Of a stretch of DNA of 64,000 bases, positions 10,301 through 17,888 are shown one piece after another. This DNA comes from an uncultured Hyphomicrobiales bacterium (GTDB lineage Bacteria; Pseudomonadota; Alphaproteobacteria; Rhizobiales; Ancalomicrobiaceae). Both the position numbers and the translations under genes were made by a program. The notes beneath the pieces are model-generated. The model searched no databases. It saw nothing but the letters and a program-made list of their open reading frames with translations, and was not told where the DNA came from. The DNA lies in contig CAIYYN010000068.1 of assembly GCA_903930435.1 (NCBI GenBank), forward strand, positions 1-64,000. Direction: 5' to 3'. Positions within the stretch are counted from its first letter, which is position 1. Each line of letters begins with the position of its first letter.

Positions 10301-10859
10301 TATTCAAAAAGATCCAGAACGGCTGCGTCCACAGTTGGAAGCGCGAGATGGCGGTGATGCCGTAAATGACCAGCGGGATGACCGCGAGTGACGACAATAT
10401 ATAGGAGATCCAGAGCGGGATGCCGAAGGCCAGTTCAAGCGCCGACGACATGATCGAGGCTTCGATGGCAAACAGGATAAAGGTGAAGCTGGCATAGATC
10501 AGAGATGTGACCGTCGAGCCGATATAGCCGAAGCCTGCACCGCGTGTCAGCAGGTCGATGTCAACGCCATAGCGGGCGGCATAGCGGGAGATTGGCAGGC
10601 CGGTCACGAGCATGATGATCGAGACAACAACGATCGCAGCCGCCGCATTGATGAACCCATGCGCCAGCGTGATCGCGCCGCCAATCGCCTCAAGCGCCAG
10701 AAACGAAATCGCACCGATCGCCGTTTGCGCGATCCTCAGCGGCGACCACCGGCGTGCCGATTTGGCCGTGAACCGGAGCGCATAGTCCTCCAGCGTCTGA
10801 TTGGCGACGAATCGATTGTAATCCCGACGGATCGGCAAGATGCGCTGGCGCGAGAACAT
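7347..10859 (-). CDS. NCS1-family permease fused to a hybrid histidine kinase
   Basis: A protein of 1,170 residues. The start at 10859 is chosen for its AAAAGGAG ribosome site. Residues about 40-510 form a full multi-span NCS1 transporter, the family of cytosine, purine, allantoin and hydantoin permeases. Residues 517-560 are a cysteine-rich, zinc-ribbon-like stretch (CRIC, CSLCC, CGDLC). Two more membrane spans and a coiled coil follow. Then come HisKA with phospho-histidine about 702 (SHELRTP), HATPase (NLLSNAIKF, DTGPGIP, GLGLGL), a receiver with aspartate about 986 (LLDISMPG), and a helical tail. It is coupled to the LuxR-type regulator downstream and divergent from urtABCDE. By analogy with transporter-linked kinases such as CbrA, it may sense or import a nitrogen compound (urea, a nucleobase, a hydantoin) and control uptake. 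Substrate and signal cannot be read from sequence. Confidence 0.9.
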   Translation of the reverse strand: MFSRQRILPIRRDYNRFVANQTLEDYALRFTAKSARRWSPLRIAQTAIGAISFLALEAIGGAITLAHGFINAAAAIVVVSIIMLVTGLPISRYAARYGVDIDLLTRGAGFGYIGSTVTSLIYASFTFILFAIEASIMSSALELAFGIPLWISYILSSLAVIPLVIYGITAISRFQLWTQPFWIFLNIAPFVFIVWHDWPQIVAWQQFGGLQSGGQPGTIWESFDLVRFGMASSVILSLIAQIGEQVDFLRFLPAKQKRDPLTDKLFDRQSPGSQGVADRNWYTALFLAGPGWVLLGAPKLFAGSLLAVLTLRYGVPGIHAGEPAYMYDVAFQYMVPSKQMALVLTAAFVVVSQLKINVMNAYAGSLAWSNFFSRLTHSHPGRVVWLVFNVAIALLLMELGIYQALEKTLGLFSILAVSWLGAIVADLAINKPLGLSPPGIEFKRAHLYDVNPVGTGAMLGAATLGLASAAGEFGVLAAAFAPFVSLVVALALAPLIAWATDGRYYLARKPRAGWAAMKTIQCRICEHEFEPEDSAYCPAYGAPICSLCCSLDARCGDLCKPHARAASQARVAIRAILPAFLAHNVSQRLVEFFGLFALLTGVISLVLLVIHFQVGETETSVVARALWAAFFVALIVAGVIAWFFVLAHESRRVAEEESKRQTSLLLAEIKAHERTDAALQKAKEAAEAANFAKSRYLVGLSHELRTPLNAVMGYAQVLERDTAIPQPRQNAVRVIRRSAEHLSGLIDGLLDISKIEAGRLQLARNQVRLAEFLAQIDDMFRFQAEAKGLTFTFSRPEFLPEVVATDEKRLRQVLVNLLSNAIKFTASGSVTLQVSLRNDVATIIVSDTGPGIPREELQRIFEPFERGEGAAGQPGLGLGLTITKMLATLMGGDISVTSEPGKGSQFRVRLMLASVSAPDAPPPGPLMIRGYRGRRRTIMVVDDNAEHRDLVAEILTPLGFNVLMAADAAGCLTLAQELTPDLFLLDISMPGMNGWDLARALRAKGLTKPRIIILSANIGETRPPSVEEQPYDDTIAKPFDLRQLVERLGVQLGLEWLDEGVMVEEPAPSVSEQLDEKPVPAAALSAKDIAELLQFARIGYRSGLEKRVGELAAKGIENGPVLASLSRHLAQFDMAGLITMLEELDLEPATDPEIGQEAAHEAALADGVDG

Positions 10860-11179
10860 TGGACTCCTTTTGGCACCTATTCCGCCGCAAACGCAAGCAA
10901 GGACCATTCCAAGGGTGATGCCGGGTTGGCCTCCCTGCACGGCAGATGCCGGGATGACAGCGATAGACCGGCGAACTGCATCCCGACGACAGGTGCATCC
11001 AAACCCGATTCATTCCAATTTTTGCACACAAAACAGGCAAAAGTCCGATTAAAAAGTCCGCAAACCTCGAACTTACGCCAAATGACGTATGGGCGTTTGT
11101 TGCATTGCGGTGAAGTTTTGCGCCCAAGCGGTTCCAATCGGGGTCCGTGAAAACAATTGTCTGTTGAGAGGCGTGCTAC
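10860..11179. other. Divergent regulatory region between the permease-kinase and urtA
   Basis: No convincing gene lies in these 320 bases. They must carry the promoters of both the kinase operon (minus) and urtA (plus). A GG-N10-GC pair at 10872-10885 resembles a weak sigma-54 site but is nearly 300 bases from urtA. GAGAGG at 11166-11171 is the urtA ribosome site. Confidence 0.5.
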
Positions 11180-12460
11180 ATGTCTTTGTTCAAAACCATG
11201 ACCATCGCCGGAGCGGTACTTGCAGGGGCTCTCACAGCCTCGGCCGCACTGGCTGAAGACACCATCAAGGTCGGCGTTCTCCACTCGCTGTCGGGCACGA
11301 TGGCGATTTCGGAAACAACACTGAAGGACACCGTTCTGTTCCTCATCGACGAGCAGAACAAGAAGGGCGGCGTTCTCGGCAAGAAGCTCGAGCCAGTCGT
11401 CGTCGATCCGGCCTCCAACTGGCCGCTGTTTGCGGAAAAGGCTCGCGAGCTGATTTCGAAGGACAAGGTTTCGGTCGTGTTCGGCTGCTGGACCTCGGTT
11501 TCGCGCAAGTCGGTTCTGCCGGTGTTCAAGGAACTCAACTCGATCCTCTTCTATCCCGTCCAGTACGAGGGTGAAGAATCCGAGCGTAACGTGTTCTACA
11601 CGGGCGCTGCTCCGAACCAGCAGGCAATCCCGGCTGTTGACTACCTGATGTCGGCTGACGGCGGCTCAGTCAAGCGTTGGGTCCTCGCCGGTACCGACTA
11701 CGTTTATCCGCGCACCACCAACAAGATCCTCGAAGCCTATCTGAAGGCCAAGGGTGTTGCTGCTGAAGACATCATGATCAACTACACGCCGTTCGGTCAT
11801 TCCGATTGGCAGTCGATCGTCGCTGACATCAAGAAGTTCGGTTCGGCTGGCAAGAAGACCGCCGTCGTCTCGACCATCAACGGCGACGCCAACGTTCCAT
11901 TCTACAAGGAACTCGGCAACCAGGGCATCAAGGCAACCGACATTCCGGTTGTGGCCTTCTCGGTTGGTGAAGAAGAACTCGCTGGCCTCGATGCCAAGCC
12001 GCTGGTCGGCCATCTGGCTGCCTGGAACTACTTCGAGTCGATCAAGACGCCGGAAAATGCGCAGTTCATCAAGGACTGGCAGGCGTTCACAAAGAACCCG
12101 AAGCGCACAACCAATGACCCGATGGAAGCAACTGTCATCGGCTTCCATGCCTGGGTTGCTGCTGTGACCAAGGCTGGCACGACCGATACCGACAAGGTCA
12201 TCGACACCCTGCCGGGCACCAAGGTTCCGAACCTGACGGGCGGTACGGCTGAAGTTCTCCCGAACCACCACATCACCAAGCCGGTCTATATCGGCGAGAT
12301 CAAGGCTGACGGCCAGTTCGACATCGTCTGGCAGACCAAGTCTCTCGTCCCCGGCGCAGCCTGGAGCTCCTACCTCGAAGGCTCCAAGGATCTGGTTGCT
12401 GATTGGGTCACGCTCAAGTGCGGTAACTACAACACCATCACCAAGAAGTGCGGTGGTTGA
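11180..12460 (+). CDS. urtA: Urea ABC transporter, periplasmic urea-binding protein
   Basis: A protein of 426 residues with a signal peptide ending ASAALAE. The mature protein belongs to the branched-chain-amino-acid-type binding-protein fold (Peripla_BP_6) and opens IKVGVLHSLSGTMAISE, a hallmark of UrtA. It captures urea in the periplasm and hands it to UrtBC. It is the first gene of urtABCDE. The gap to urtB holds a hairpin and a palindromic repeat that could lower downstream expression relative to this abundant component. Its codon use is more biased toward preferred codons than its neighbours, as expected for a highly made binding protein. Expression is probably tied to nitrogen status. 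Confidence 0.97.
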   Translation: MSLFKTMTIAGAVLAGALTASAALAEDTIKVGVLHSLSGTMAISETTLKDTVLFLIDEQNKKGGVLGKKLEPVVVDPASNWPLFAEKARELISKDKVSVVFGCWTSVSRKSVLPVFKELNSILFYPVQYEGEESERNVFYTGAAPNQQAIPAVDYLMSADGGSVKRWVLAGTDYVYPRTTNKILEAYLKAKGVAAEDIMINYTPFGHSDWQSIVADIKKFGSAGKKTAVVSTINGDANVPFYKELGNQGIKATDIPVVAFSVGEEELAGLDAKPLVGHLAAWNYFESIKTPENAQFIKDWQAFTKNPKRTTNDPMEATVIGFHAWVAAVTKAGTTDTDKVIDTLPGTKVPNLTGGTAEVLPNHHITKPVYIGEIKADGQFDIVWQTKSLVPGAAWSSYLEGSKDLVADWVTLKCGNYNTITKKCGG

Positions 12461-12475
12461 TCTCCAGAACTCGGT

Positions 12476-12499
12476 CGGGTGCGGGGTCCCTCGTACCCG
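12476..12499 (+). terminator. Hairpin just after urtA
   Basis: CGGGT and ACCCG arms, extended inward by further GC and GU pairs, form a stem-loop 16 bases after the urtA stop. No T-run follows, so it is more likely a partial terminator or mRNA-stabilising hairpin than a full terminator. Confidence 0.4.
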
Positions 12500-12560
12500 G
12501 TCGCTGGATTTTGAAGCAAATGTCATACTGCATGTGTGATTTTTGAAAATACCAACTCCA

Positions 12561-12677
12561 GGCTCACCCCCCACCCTGACCCTCCCCCTGAAGGGGAGGG
12601 AATACCGACCGGATCGCGGAGATGCCCTTGGCGTCTCCTCCCCCCTTGAGGGGGAGGGTCAGGGTGGGGGGTGAGCC
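12561..12677. repeat. Palindromic intergenic repeat inside the urt operon (urtA-urtB)
   Basis: Two arms of about 40 bases (12561-12600 and about 12636-12677) are near-exact reverse complements. They run from GGCTCACCCCCCACCCTGA through CCTCCCC, and each contains its own small GC hairpin. About 35 bases separate them. This is the layout of the extragenic palindromes scattered through many rhizobial genomes. In the transcript it would fold into a very stable stem between urtA and urtB. An open frame running through it in phase with urtB is an artefact of the repeat. Confidence 0.85.
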
Positions 12678-12744
12678 AAACTCTGATATGTATATGTCGA
12701 ACGAAGAAACCGTTTCCCCGCGTCGACACTGGAATGAGACAGTC

Positions 12745-14364
12745 ATGTTGCAGTCACTCAAGACGCCCACCAGACTTGCCGCGCTCCTCATCGGGGCGCT
12801 TGTGCTGTTTCTGGCGATGGCCCTGCCCTCGGTCGCCCAGTCCATCGACGATGCGATTGCGAAACTGACCACTGACGGGTATTCGGACACTGCTGCCGCC
12901 ATCAATGCGCTGGCCACAAGTGGTAGCCCGCGTGCGCTGCCCATCGTGCAGGCGCTGAATGATGGCAAGCTGCAGTTTTCAGCCAGCGACAAGAAGGTCT
13001 TCATCGTCACGGCAACCGGACTGGTTGAAGCAGTTACCGGTGCGCCGGTTGCGACACCGCCCGCTGATATCAGCGACGTTCGCGCCAACAATCGGATCCG
13101 TGGCCTTGTGAACGCTGCGCTCGGCGCGCTCAGCCTGGCCAACCCAGATCCACAAAAGCGGATTGCCTCGGCTGACGCTGTCTTCAAGTCGCGTGACGAG
13201 GGAGCGCTTGCCGCACTCGACACGGCGATCGCCAACGAAACAAACTCAACTGTTGCCATCGCCTTCAAAGCGGCCAAAGCGGCCATCATCCTGTTCAAGG
13301 CCGATGCACCGGTCAATGATCGTGTGGCTGCCGCGCAGGCGATTCAATTGCGCGGAACGCAAGATGCCGTCGCGCTGCTGCGCTCGCTGCCCGCCGACAC
13401 CCCGAAGCCGGTGCTGGAGGCTGCCAACGCCAGCGCCAAGGCGATCGAATATAACCTCGCGCTCTGGTCGATGGCACAGAATGCCTGGTACGGACTGTCG
13501 CTCGGCTCGGTGCTGTTGCTGGCGGCTATCGGCCTTGCAATTACCTTCGGCGTCATGGGCATCATCAACATGGCGCATGGCGAAATGGTGATGATCGGTG
13601 CCTATGTCACCTTTGTCGTCCAGGAGATCATCCGCACGCGGTTTCCGGGCTTGTTTGACTGGTCGCTGACGATCGCCCTGCCGCTGGCGTTCATGACGTC
13701 AGGTCTGGTCGGCATCGCCATCGAACGCACAATCATCCGCTGGCTCTATGGCCGACCGCTCGACACGCTGCTGGCAACCTGGGGCATTTCGCTCGCGCTG
13801 CAACAGACCGTCCGCTCGATCTTTGGCGCTAACAATCGCGAGGTCGGGTCACCTTCGTGGATGTCCGGCTCGTTCCAGGTCGGCCAATTATCGATCACCT
13901 GGGGCCGGATGTGGATCATCGTGTTTGCGTTGATCGTGTTTGCCGGGCTGATCGCGATCCTGCGCCGCACGCCGCTTGGCCTGCAGATGCGGGCTGTCAC
14001 GCAGAACCGGTCGATGGCCAGCGCGATGGGCATTCCGACCGCCTGGATTGACGCACTGACCTTCGGCCTTGGTTGCGGCATTGCCGGGATCGCCGGTGTC
14101 GCGCTCTCGCAGATCGACAATGTCAGCCCGAACCTCGGGCAAGGCTATATCATCGACAGCTTCATGGTCGTGGTATTCGGTGGCGTCGGCAATCTCTGGG
14201 GAACGCTGGTTGGCGCAATGACGCTCGGCATCGTCAACAAGTTCCTTGAGCCGGTTGCCGGTGCCGTGCTCGGCAAGATCTTCGTGCTTGTCGCCATCAT
14301 CCTCTTCATCCAGAAGCGTCCGAGGGGGCTGTTCGCCCTCAAGGGCCGGGCGGTGGAATCATGA
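12745..14364 (+). CDS. urtB: Urea ABC transporter permease UrtB
   Basis: A protein of 539 residues. The start at 12745 is chosen because GGAATGAG precedes it and a signal peptide (MLQSLKTPTRLAALL...PSVAQS) follows; in-phase ATGs further upstream lie next to the repeat. Residues about 30-240 form a periplasmic helical extension typical of UrtB. The remainder is a LivH-type permease with MGIINMAHGEMVMIGAYV and several membrane spans. Together with UrtC it makes the inner-membrane urea channel. It overlaps urtC by four bases (ATGA). Confidence 0.96.
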   Translation: MLQSLKTPTRLAALLIGALVLFLAMALPSVAQSIDDAIAKLTTDGYSDTAAAINALATSGSPRALPIVQALNDGKLQFSASDKKVFIVTATGLVEAVTGAPVATPPADISDVRANNRIRGLVNAALGALSLANPDPQKRIASADAVFKSRDEGALAALDTAIANETNSTVAIAFKAAKAAIILFKADAPVNDRVAAAQAIQLRGTQDAVALLRSLPADTPKPVLEAANASAKAIEYNLALWSMAQNAWYGLSLGSVLLLAAIGLAITFGVMGIINMAHGEMVMIGAYVTFVVQEIIRTRFPGLFDWSLTIALPLAFMTSGLVGIAIERTIIRWLYGRPLDTLLATWGISLALQQTVRSIFGANNREVGSPSWMSGSFQVGQLSITWGRMWIIVFALIVFAGLIAILRRTPLGLQMRAVTQNRSMASAMGIPTAWIDALTFGLGCGIAGIAGVALSQIDNVSPNLGQGYIIDSFMVVVFGGVGNLWGTLVGAMTLGIVNKFLEPVAGAVLGKIFVLVAIILFIQKRPRGLFALKGRAVES

Positions 14365-15527
14365 TTATCTCGTTTCTCATCAAGGGTCTCGATCGCCGCA
14401 CGGCGATCTGCATGCTGGTCCTGCTCCTGATCTGTGCCGCCGTTCCCCTGTCGAACGCCTATCTGCCGGTCGGCCATCCGTTCCGCATTCCAACCGATGA
14501 AATGCTGCAATTCGGCAAATACGGGTCCTATGCCCTGCTCGCCGTGTCGCTTGATCTGGTCTGGGGCTATTGCGGCATCCTGTCGCTCGGGCACGGTGCG
14601 TTCTTCGCGCTCGGCGGCTATGCCATGGGCATGTACCTGATGCGACAGATCGGCGCGCGTGGCGTCTATGCCAACCCGATCCTGCCGGATTTCATGGTGT
14701 TCCTGAACTGGAAGGCGCTGCCGGTCACCTGGTACGGCTTCAACTGGTTCGGCTATGCGATGGTCATGGTACTGCTGGTCCCGGGGTTGCTGGCCTTTGT
14801 CTTCGGCTGGTTTGCCTTCCGCAGCCGCGTCACGGGCGTCTATCTCTCGATCATCACGCAGGCGATGACCTATGCCTTGCTGCTGGCGTTTTTCCGCAAT
14901 GACATGGGCTTTGGCGGCAACAACGGGCTGACCGATTTCAAGGACATCCTCGGCTATAATATCCAAGCGGATTCGACCCGGCGCGGGCTGTTCGTCGCCA
15001 CGATGCTCATGCTGTGTCTTGGGCTTTGGGTGGCATCAGGGATTGTCAATTCCAAGCTCGGCAAGGTCCTGATCGCGATTCGCGATGCCGAAAGCCGGAC
15101 ACGGTTCATCGGCTACCGCGTGGCCGAGTACAAGACCGTGATCTTCACGATTTCTGCCTGCATGGCCGGTGTTGCGGGCGCGCTCTATGTGCCGCAGGTG
15201 CTGATCATCAATCCCAGCGAATTCTCGCCTGGCAACTCGATTGAAGCCGTCATCTGGGTCGCGGTCGGCGGTCGCGGTACGCTGATCGGCGCCATCGTCG
15301 GAGCCGTCGCGGTCAACTGGGGCAAGACGTGGTTCACCGGACAGTTCCCGGAATTCTGGCTGTTCGCGCTGGGAGCCCTGTTTGTTGCCGGGCCGCTGCT
15401 GCTGCCAAAGGGCATCGTCGGTTCGATCTCCGACATGCTGGCCAAGAAGAAATCCAGCCAGATGTATGCCTCGTTGCCTGCAACATCTGAAGCGGTCGAG
15501 GACGGCGCCTCGCCGACTGTGGAGTAA
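14361..15527 (+). CDS. urtC: Urea ABC transporter permease UrtC
   Basis: A protein of 388 residues of the LivM permease type, with about ten membrane spans and the conserved LSLGHGAFFALGGYAMG segment. The EAA-like cytoplasmic loop is in the stretch IRDAESRTRFIGYRV. The start overlaps the urtB stop (ATGA), so the two permeases are translationally coupled. It ends three bases before urtD. The length agrees with UrtC proteins. Confidence 0.96.
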   Translation: MIISFLIKGLDRRTAICMLVLLLICAAVPLSNAYLPVGHPFRIPTDEMLQFGKYGSYALLAVSLDLVWGYCGILSLGHGAFFALGGYAMGMYLMRQIGARGVYANPILPDFMVFLNWKALPVTWYGFNWFGYAMVMVLLVPGLLAFVFGWFAFRSRVTGVYLSIITQAMTYALLLAFFRNDMGFGGNNGLTDFKDILGYNIQADSTRRGLFVATMLMLCLGLWVASGIVNSKLGKVLIAIRDAESRTRFIGYRVAEYKTVIFTISACMAGVAGALYVPQVLIINPSEFSPGNSIEAVIWVAVGGRGTLIGAIVGAVAVNWGKTWFTGQFPEFWLFALGALFVAGPLLLPKGIVGSISDMLAKKKSSQMYASLPATSEAVEDGASPTVE

Positions 15528-15530
15528 ACC

Positions 15531-16280
15531 ATGGATATTGCAGCCAATTCCATCCTCTATCTCGACGGTGTCGCAGTCTCCTTCGATGGTTACAAGGCCT
15601 TGCGCGGACTGTCGCTCGTCATTGAACCCGGCGAAATGCGCGCCATCATCGGCCCGAACGGCGCGGGCAAGACGACGATGATGGACATCATCACCGGCAA
15701 GACCCGGCCCGACGAAGGCGAAGTGCTGTTCGAGGGGTCTACGGATCTGACCAAACTCGATGAGGCCACCATCGCCGAGATGGGCATCGGACGAAAGTTC
15801 CAGAAGCCGACGGTGTTCGAAAGCCACACCGTGCGCGACAATCTCGTGCTCTCGCTGAAGGATAATCGCAGCCCGTTTGCAACGCTGTTTCATAGCTCGA
15901 CCGAAGAACAGGATGCGCGAATCGACGAGCTGCTCACCACCATCAAGCTGACCCATCGCGCCTATGATCTCGCCCGCAATCTCAGCCACGGCCAGAAGCA
16001 ATGGCTGGAAATCGGCATGTTGCTGGCCCAGGAACCGAAACTCCTGCTCGTTGATGAACCGGTCGCCGGCATGACCGACGCCGAGACCATGGAGACGGCG
16101 GCCCTGCTGCGCGAAATCAACAAGACCAAATCCGTCGTCGTCGTCGAGCACGACATGGCCTTTGTCCGCGAACTCGGCGTCAAGGTCACCGTTCTGCACG
16201 AAGGTGCCGTGCTCGCCGAGGGTCCCATCGACTATGTCGCGAATGATCCGAAAGTGATCGAAGTCTATCTGGGGCGTTAA
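15531..16280 (+). CDS. urtD: Urea ABC transporter ATPase UrtD
   Basis: A protein of 249 residues. Walker A is GPNGAGKTT, the signature is LSHGQKQWLEIG and Walker B is LLLVDEPVAGM. The LSHGQ signature and the MTDAET sequence after Walker B are characteristic of UrtD and not of general LivG proteins. It powers the UrtBC channel with UrtE. It starts three bases after urtC. Confidence 0.96.
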   Translation: MDIAANSILYLDGVAVSFDGYKALRGLSLVIEPGEMRAIIGPNGAGKTTMMDIITGKTRPDEGEVLFEGSTDLTKLDEATIAEMGIGRKFQKPTVFESHTVRDNLVLSLKDNRSPFATLFHSSTEEQDARIDELLTTIKLTHRAYDLARNLSHGQKQWLEIGMLLAQEPKLLLVDEPVAGMTDAETMETAALLREINKTKSVVVVEHDMAFVRELGVKVTVLHEGAVLAEGPIDYVANDPKVIEVYLGR

Positions 16281-16315
16281 CACACTGTCATTTCACCAGA
16301 ATGCGCGTTCAGTTG

Positions 16316-16437
16316 ACCCCTCATCCGCCCTTCCGGCACCTTCTCCCACAAGGGGAGAAGGCGACACAAACTGAGCGCTTTCGTTTGATCCTTCTCCCCT
16401 TGTGGGAGAAGGTGGCCAACGGCCGGATGAGGGGTGA
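16316..16437. repeat. Palindromic intergenic repeat inside the urt operon (urtD-urtE)
   Basis: A left arm (about 16316-16361) beginning ACCCCTCATCCG and a right arm (about 16390-16437) ending CGGATGAGGGGT are reverse complements. Each has an inner hairpin built on CTTCTCCC...GGGAGAAGG. This is a different repeat family from the one between urtA and urtB, but it is placed in the same way, in the only other sizeable gap of the operon. Confidence 0.85.
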
Positions 16438-16481
16438 AGCCAAACTCTCCGGCCCAAACAGTTGAACGATCGAGGTACCCG

Positions 16482-17177
16482 ATGCTGACAGTCAATTCGA
16501 TCGATCTCTACTATGGCGCGGCGCAGGCGTTGCGCGGGGTGTCTACCCATGCCGAGATCGGCAAGATCACCTGTGTTCTGGGGCGCAATGGCGTCGGCAA
16601 GACGTCGTTGCTGCGGGCGATCACCGGCCACCAGTCCATTGCCAACGGCAGTATCGAATGGGAAGGCCAGGTGCTCGGCAAGCTGGCCCCCTACGAGCGC
16701 GCACGACGCGGCATCGCCTTCGTGCCGCAGGGACGCGAAATCTTCCCGCTCTTGACGGTGCGCGAGAATCTCGAGACCGGCTTTGCCTGCCTGCCGCGTG
16801 GCCAGAAGAAGATCCCCGGCGAGATCTTCGAGCTGTTCCCGGTCCTGAAGGACATGATGGGGCGTCGCGGCGGCGATCTCTCCGGCGGCCAGCAGCAGCA
16901 ATTGGCCATCGGGCGGGCGCTCGTCACCAATCCCCGGCTGCTCGTGCTCGATGAACCGACCGAAGGCATCCAGCCGTCGATCATCAAGGATATCGGTCGC
17001 GCCCTCGATTACCTGCGCTCCAAAGGCACGATGGCCATTCTCCTGGTCGAGCAATATTTCGATTTCGCCCGCGAACTCGCCGATACCTACACTGTGCTTG
17101 ATCGCGGCGAAGTCGTCATCTCCGGCGACAAGTCCGACGTTGATCCCGAAGCCGTCCGCCGCAAGATCGCGGTTTGA
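16482..17177 (+). CDS. urtE: Urea ABC transporter ATPase UrtE
   Basis: A protein of 231 residues. The start at 16482 (GAGGTACCCG then ATG) gives MLTVNSIDLYYG, the normal N-terminus of UrtE; the frame is open further upstream only because it runs through the repeat. Walker A is GRNGVGKTS, the signature LSGGQQQQLAIG and Walker B LLVLDEPTEGIQPS. It is the second ATPase of the urea importer and the last gene of the operon. No urease or urea carboxylase genes follow in the window. Confidence 0.96.
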   Translation: MLTVNSIDLYYGAAQALRGVSTHAEIGKITCVLGRNGVGKTSLLRAITGHQSIANGSIEWEGQVLGKLAPYERARRGIAFVPQGREIFPLLTVRENLETGFACLPRGQKKIPGEIFELFPVLKDMMGRRGGDLSGGQQQQLAIGRALVTNPRLLVLDEPTEGIQPSIIKDIGRALDYLRSKGTMAILLVEQYFDFARELADTYTVLDRGEVVISGDKSDVDPEAVRRKIAV

Positions 17178-17279
17178 GGCTCATTGTGGAATAAAGACAG
17201 TCCGCGACAGGATCTTCCGGCAAGGCGCGGGCCGGGCTAACCTGACGTATGCGCGGGGAGCCGAACAGCGGGGAATGAC

Positions 17280-17876
17280 GTGTCGGAAGACGTTAAGACG
17301 GGGAATGGCGGGCAGGAGAGTGATCGCCGGTCGGACAGTATTTTGATCCGCGCCTGCGAGGCCGATGACATTCCGGCGATCCAGGCGATCTACGCGGAAG
17401 CCGTCTTGACGGGTACGGCGTCTTTCGAGATTGAGCCACCGAGCGTGGCCGAAATGCACGCCCGGCGCGAGGCGCTGATTGGTGGCGGCTTTCCCTATCT
17501 GGTTGCCTGCGAGCCGGACGCACTGCCCGGAGCCCCCGGTACGCTGTTGGGTTATGCCTATGCCGGTCCCTATCGACCGCGCCGGGCCTATCGCTTCACG
17601 GTGGAAAATTCGGTCTATGTTGCACCATCCGCGCAAGGGCGCGGCGTTAGCAGCCGGTTGCTGGAACACCTGATCAAGGCGTCGGAAGCCATGGGCGCGC
17701 GGCAGATGATCGCGGTCATCGGCGATTCCGCTAATCGCGCCTCGATCAGCCTGCACCGGCGCTGCGGCTTTGAGCACACGGGCGTGTTTCGCTCCATCGG
17801 CTTCAAGCACGGTCGCTGGCTGGACACCGTGTTGATGCAGCGCACGCTCGGCAGCGGCGACGCGTCACCGCCCTGA
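17280..17876 (+). CDS. GNAT N-acetyltransferase, phosphinothricin-acetyltransferase-like
   Basis: A protein of 198 residues starting with GTG at 17280. The GNAT core begins at about residue 22 (IRACEADDIPAIQAIY) and has the acetyl-CoA loop QGRGVSSRLL and a C-terminal motif SLHRRCGFEHTGVFRSIGFK. These features match the Pat/Bar/YncA group, which acetylates phosphinothricin, methionine sulfoximine or similar amino acids. The actual substrate is not determinable here. It is convergent with betC, with 12 bases between the stops. Confidence 0.88.
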   Translation: MSEDVKTGNGGQESDRRSDSILIRACEADDIPAIQAIYAEAVLTGTASFEIEPPSVAEMHARREALIGGGFPYLVACEPDALPGAPGTLLGYAYAGPYRPRRAYRFTVENSVYVAPSAQGRGVSSRLLEHLIKASEAMGARQMIAVIGDSANRASISLHRRCGFEHTGVFRSIGFKHGRWLDTVLMQRTLGSGDASPP

Positions 17877-17888
17877 TGCCCTGCCCGC

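Noticed and set aside
10872-10885. GG-N10-GC, sigma-54-like promoter for urtA
   Set aside because: It departs from the TTGC element and lies nearly 300 bases from urtA, so a chance match is likely, although nitrogen control would make sense.
12622-12744. Extension of urtB upstream through the palindrome
   Set aside because: The extra residues (PPPLRGRVRVGG...) are translated repeat sequence; the signal peptide and ribosome site point to the start at 12745.
12561-16437. CRISPR-like repeats
   Set aside because: The repeats are paired palindromic arms of different families, not regularly spaced direct repeats with unique spacers.
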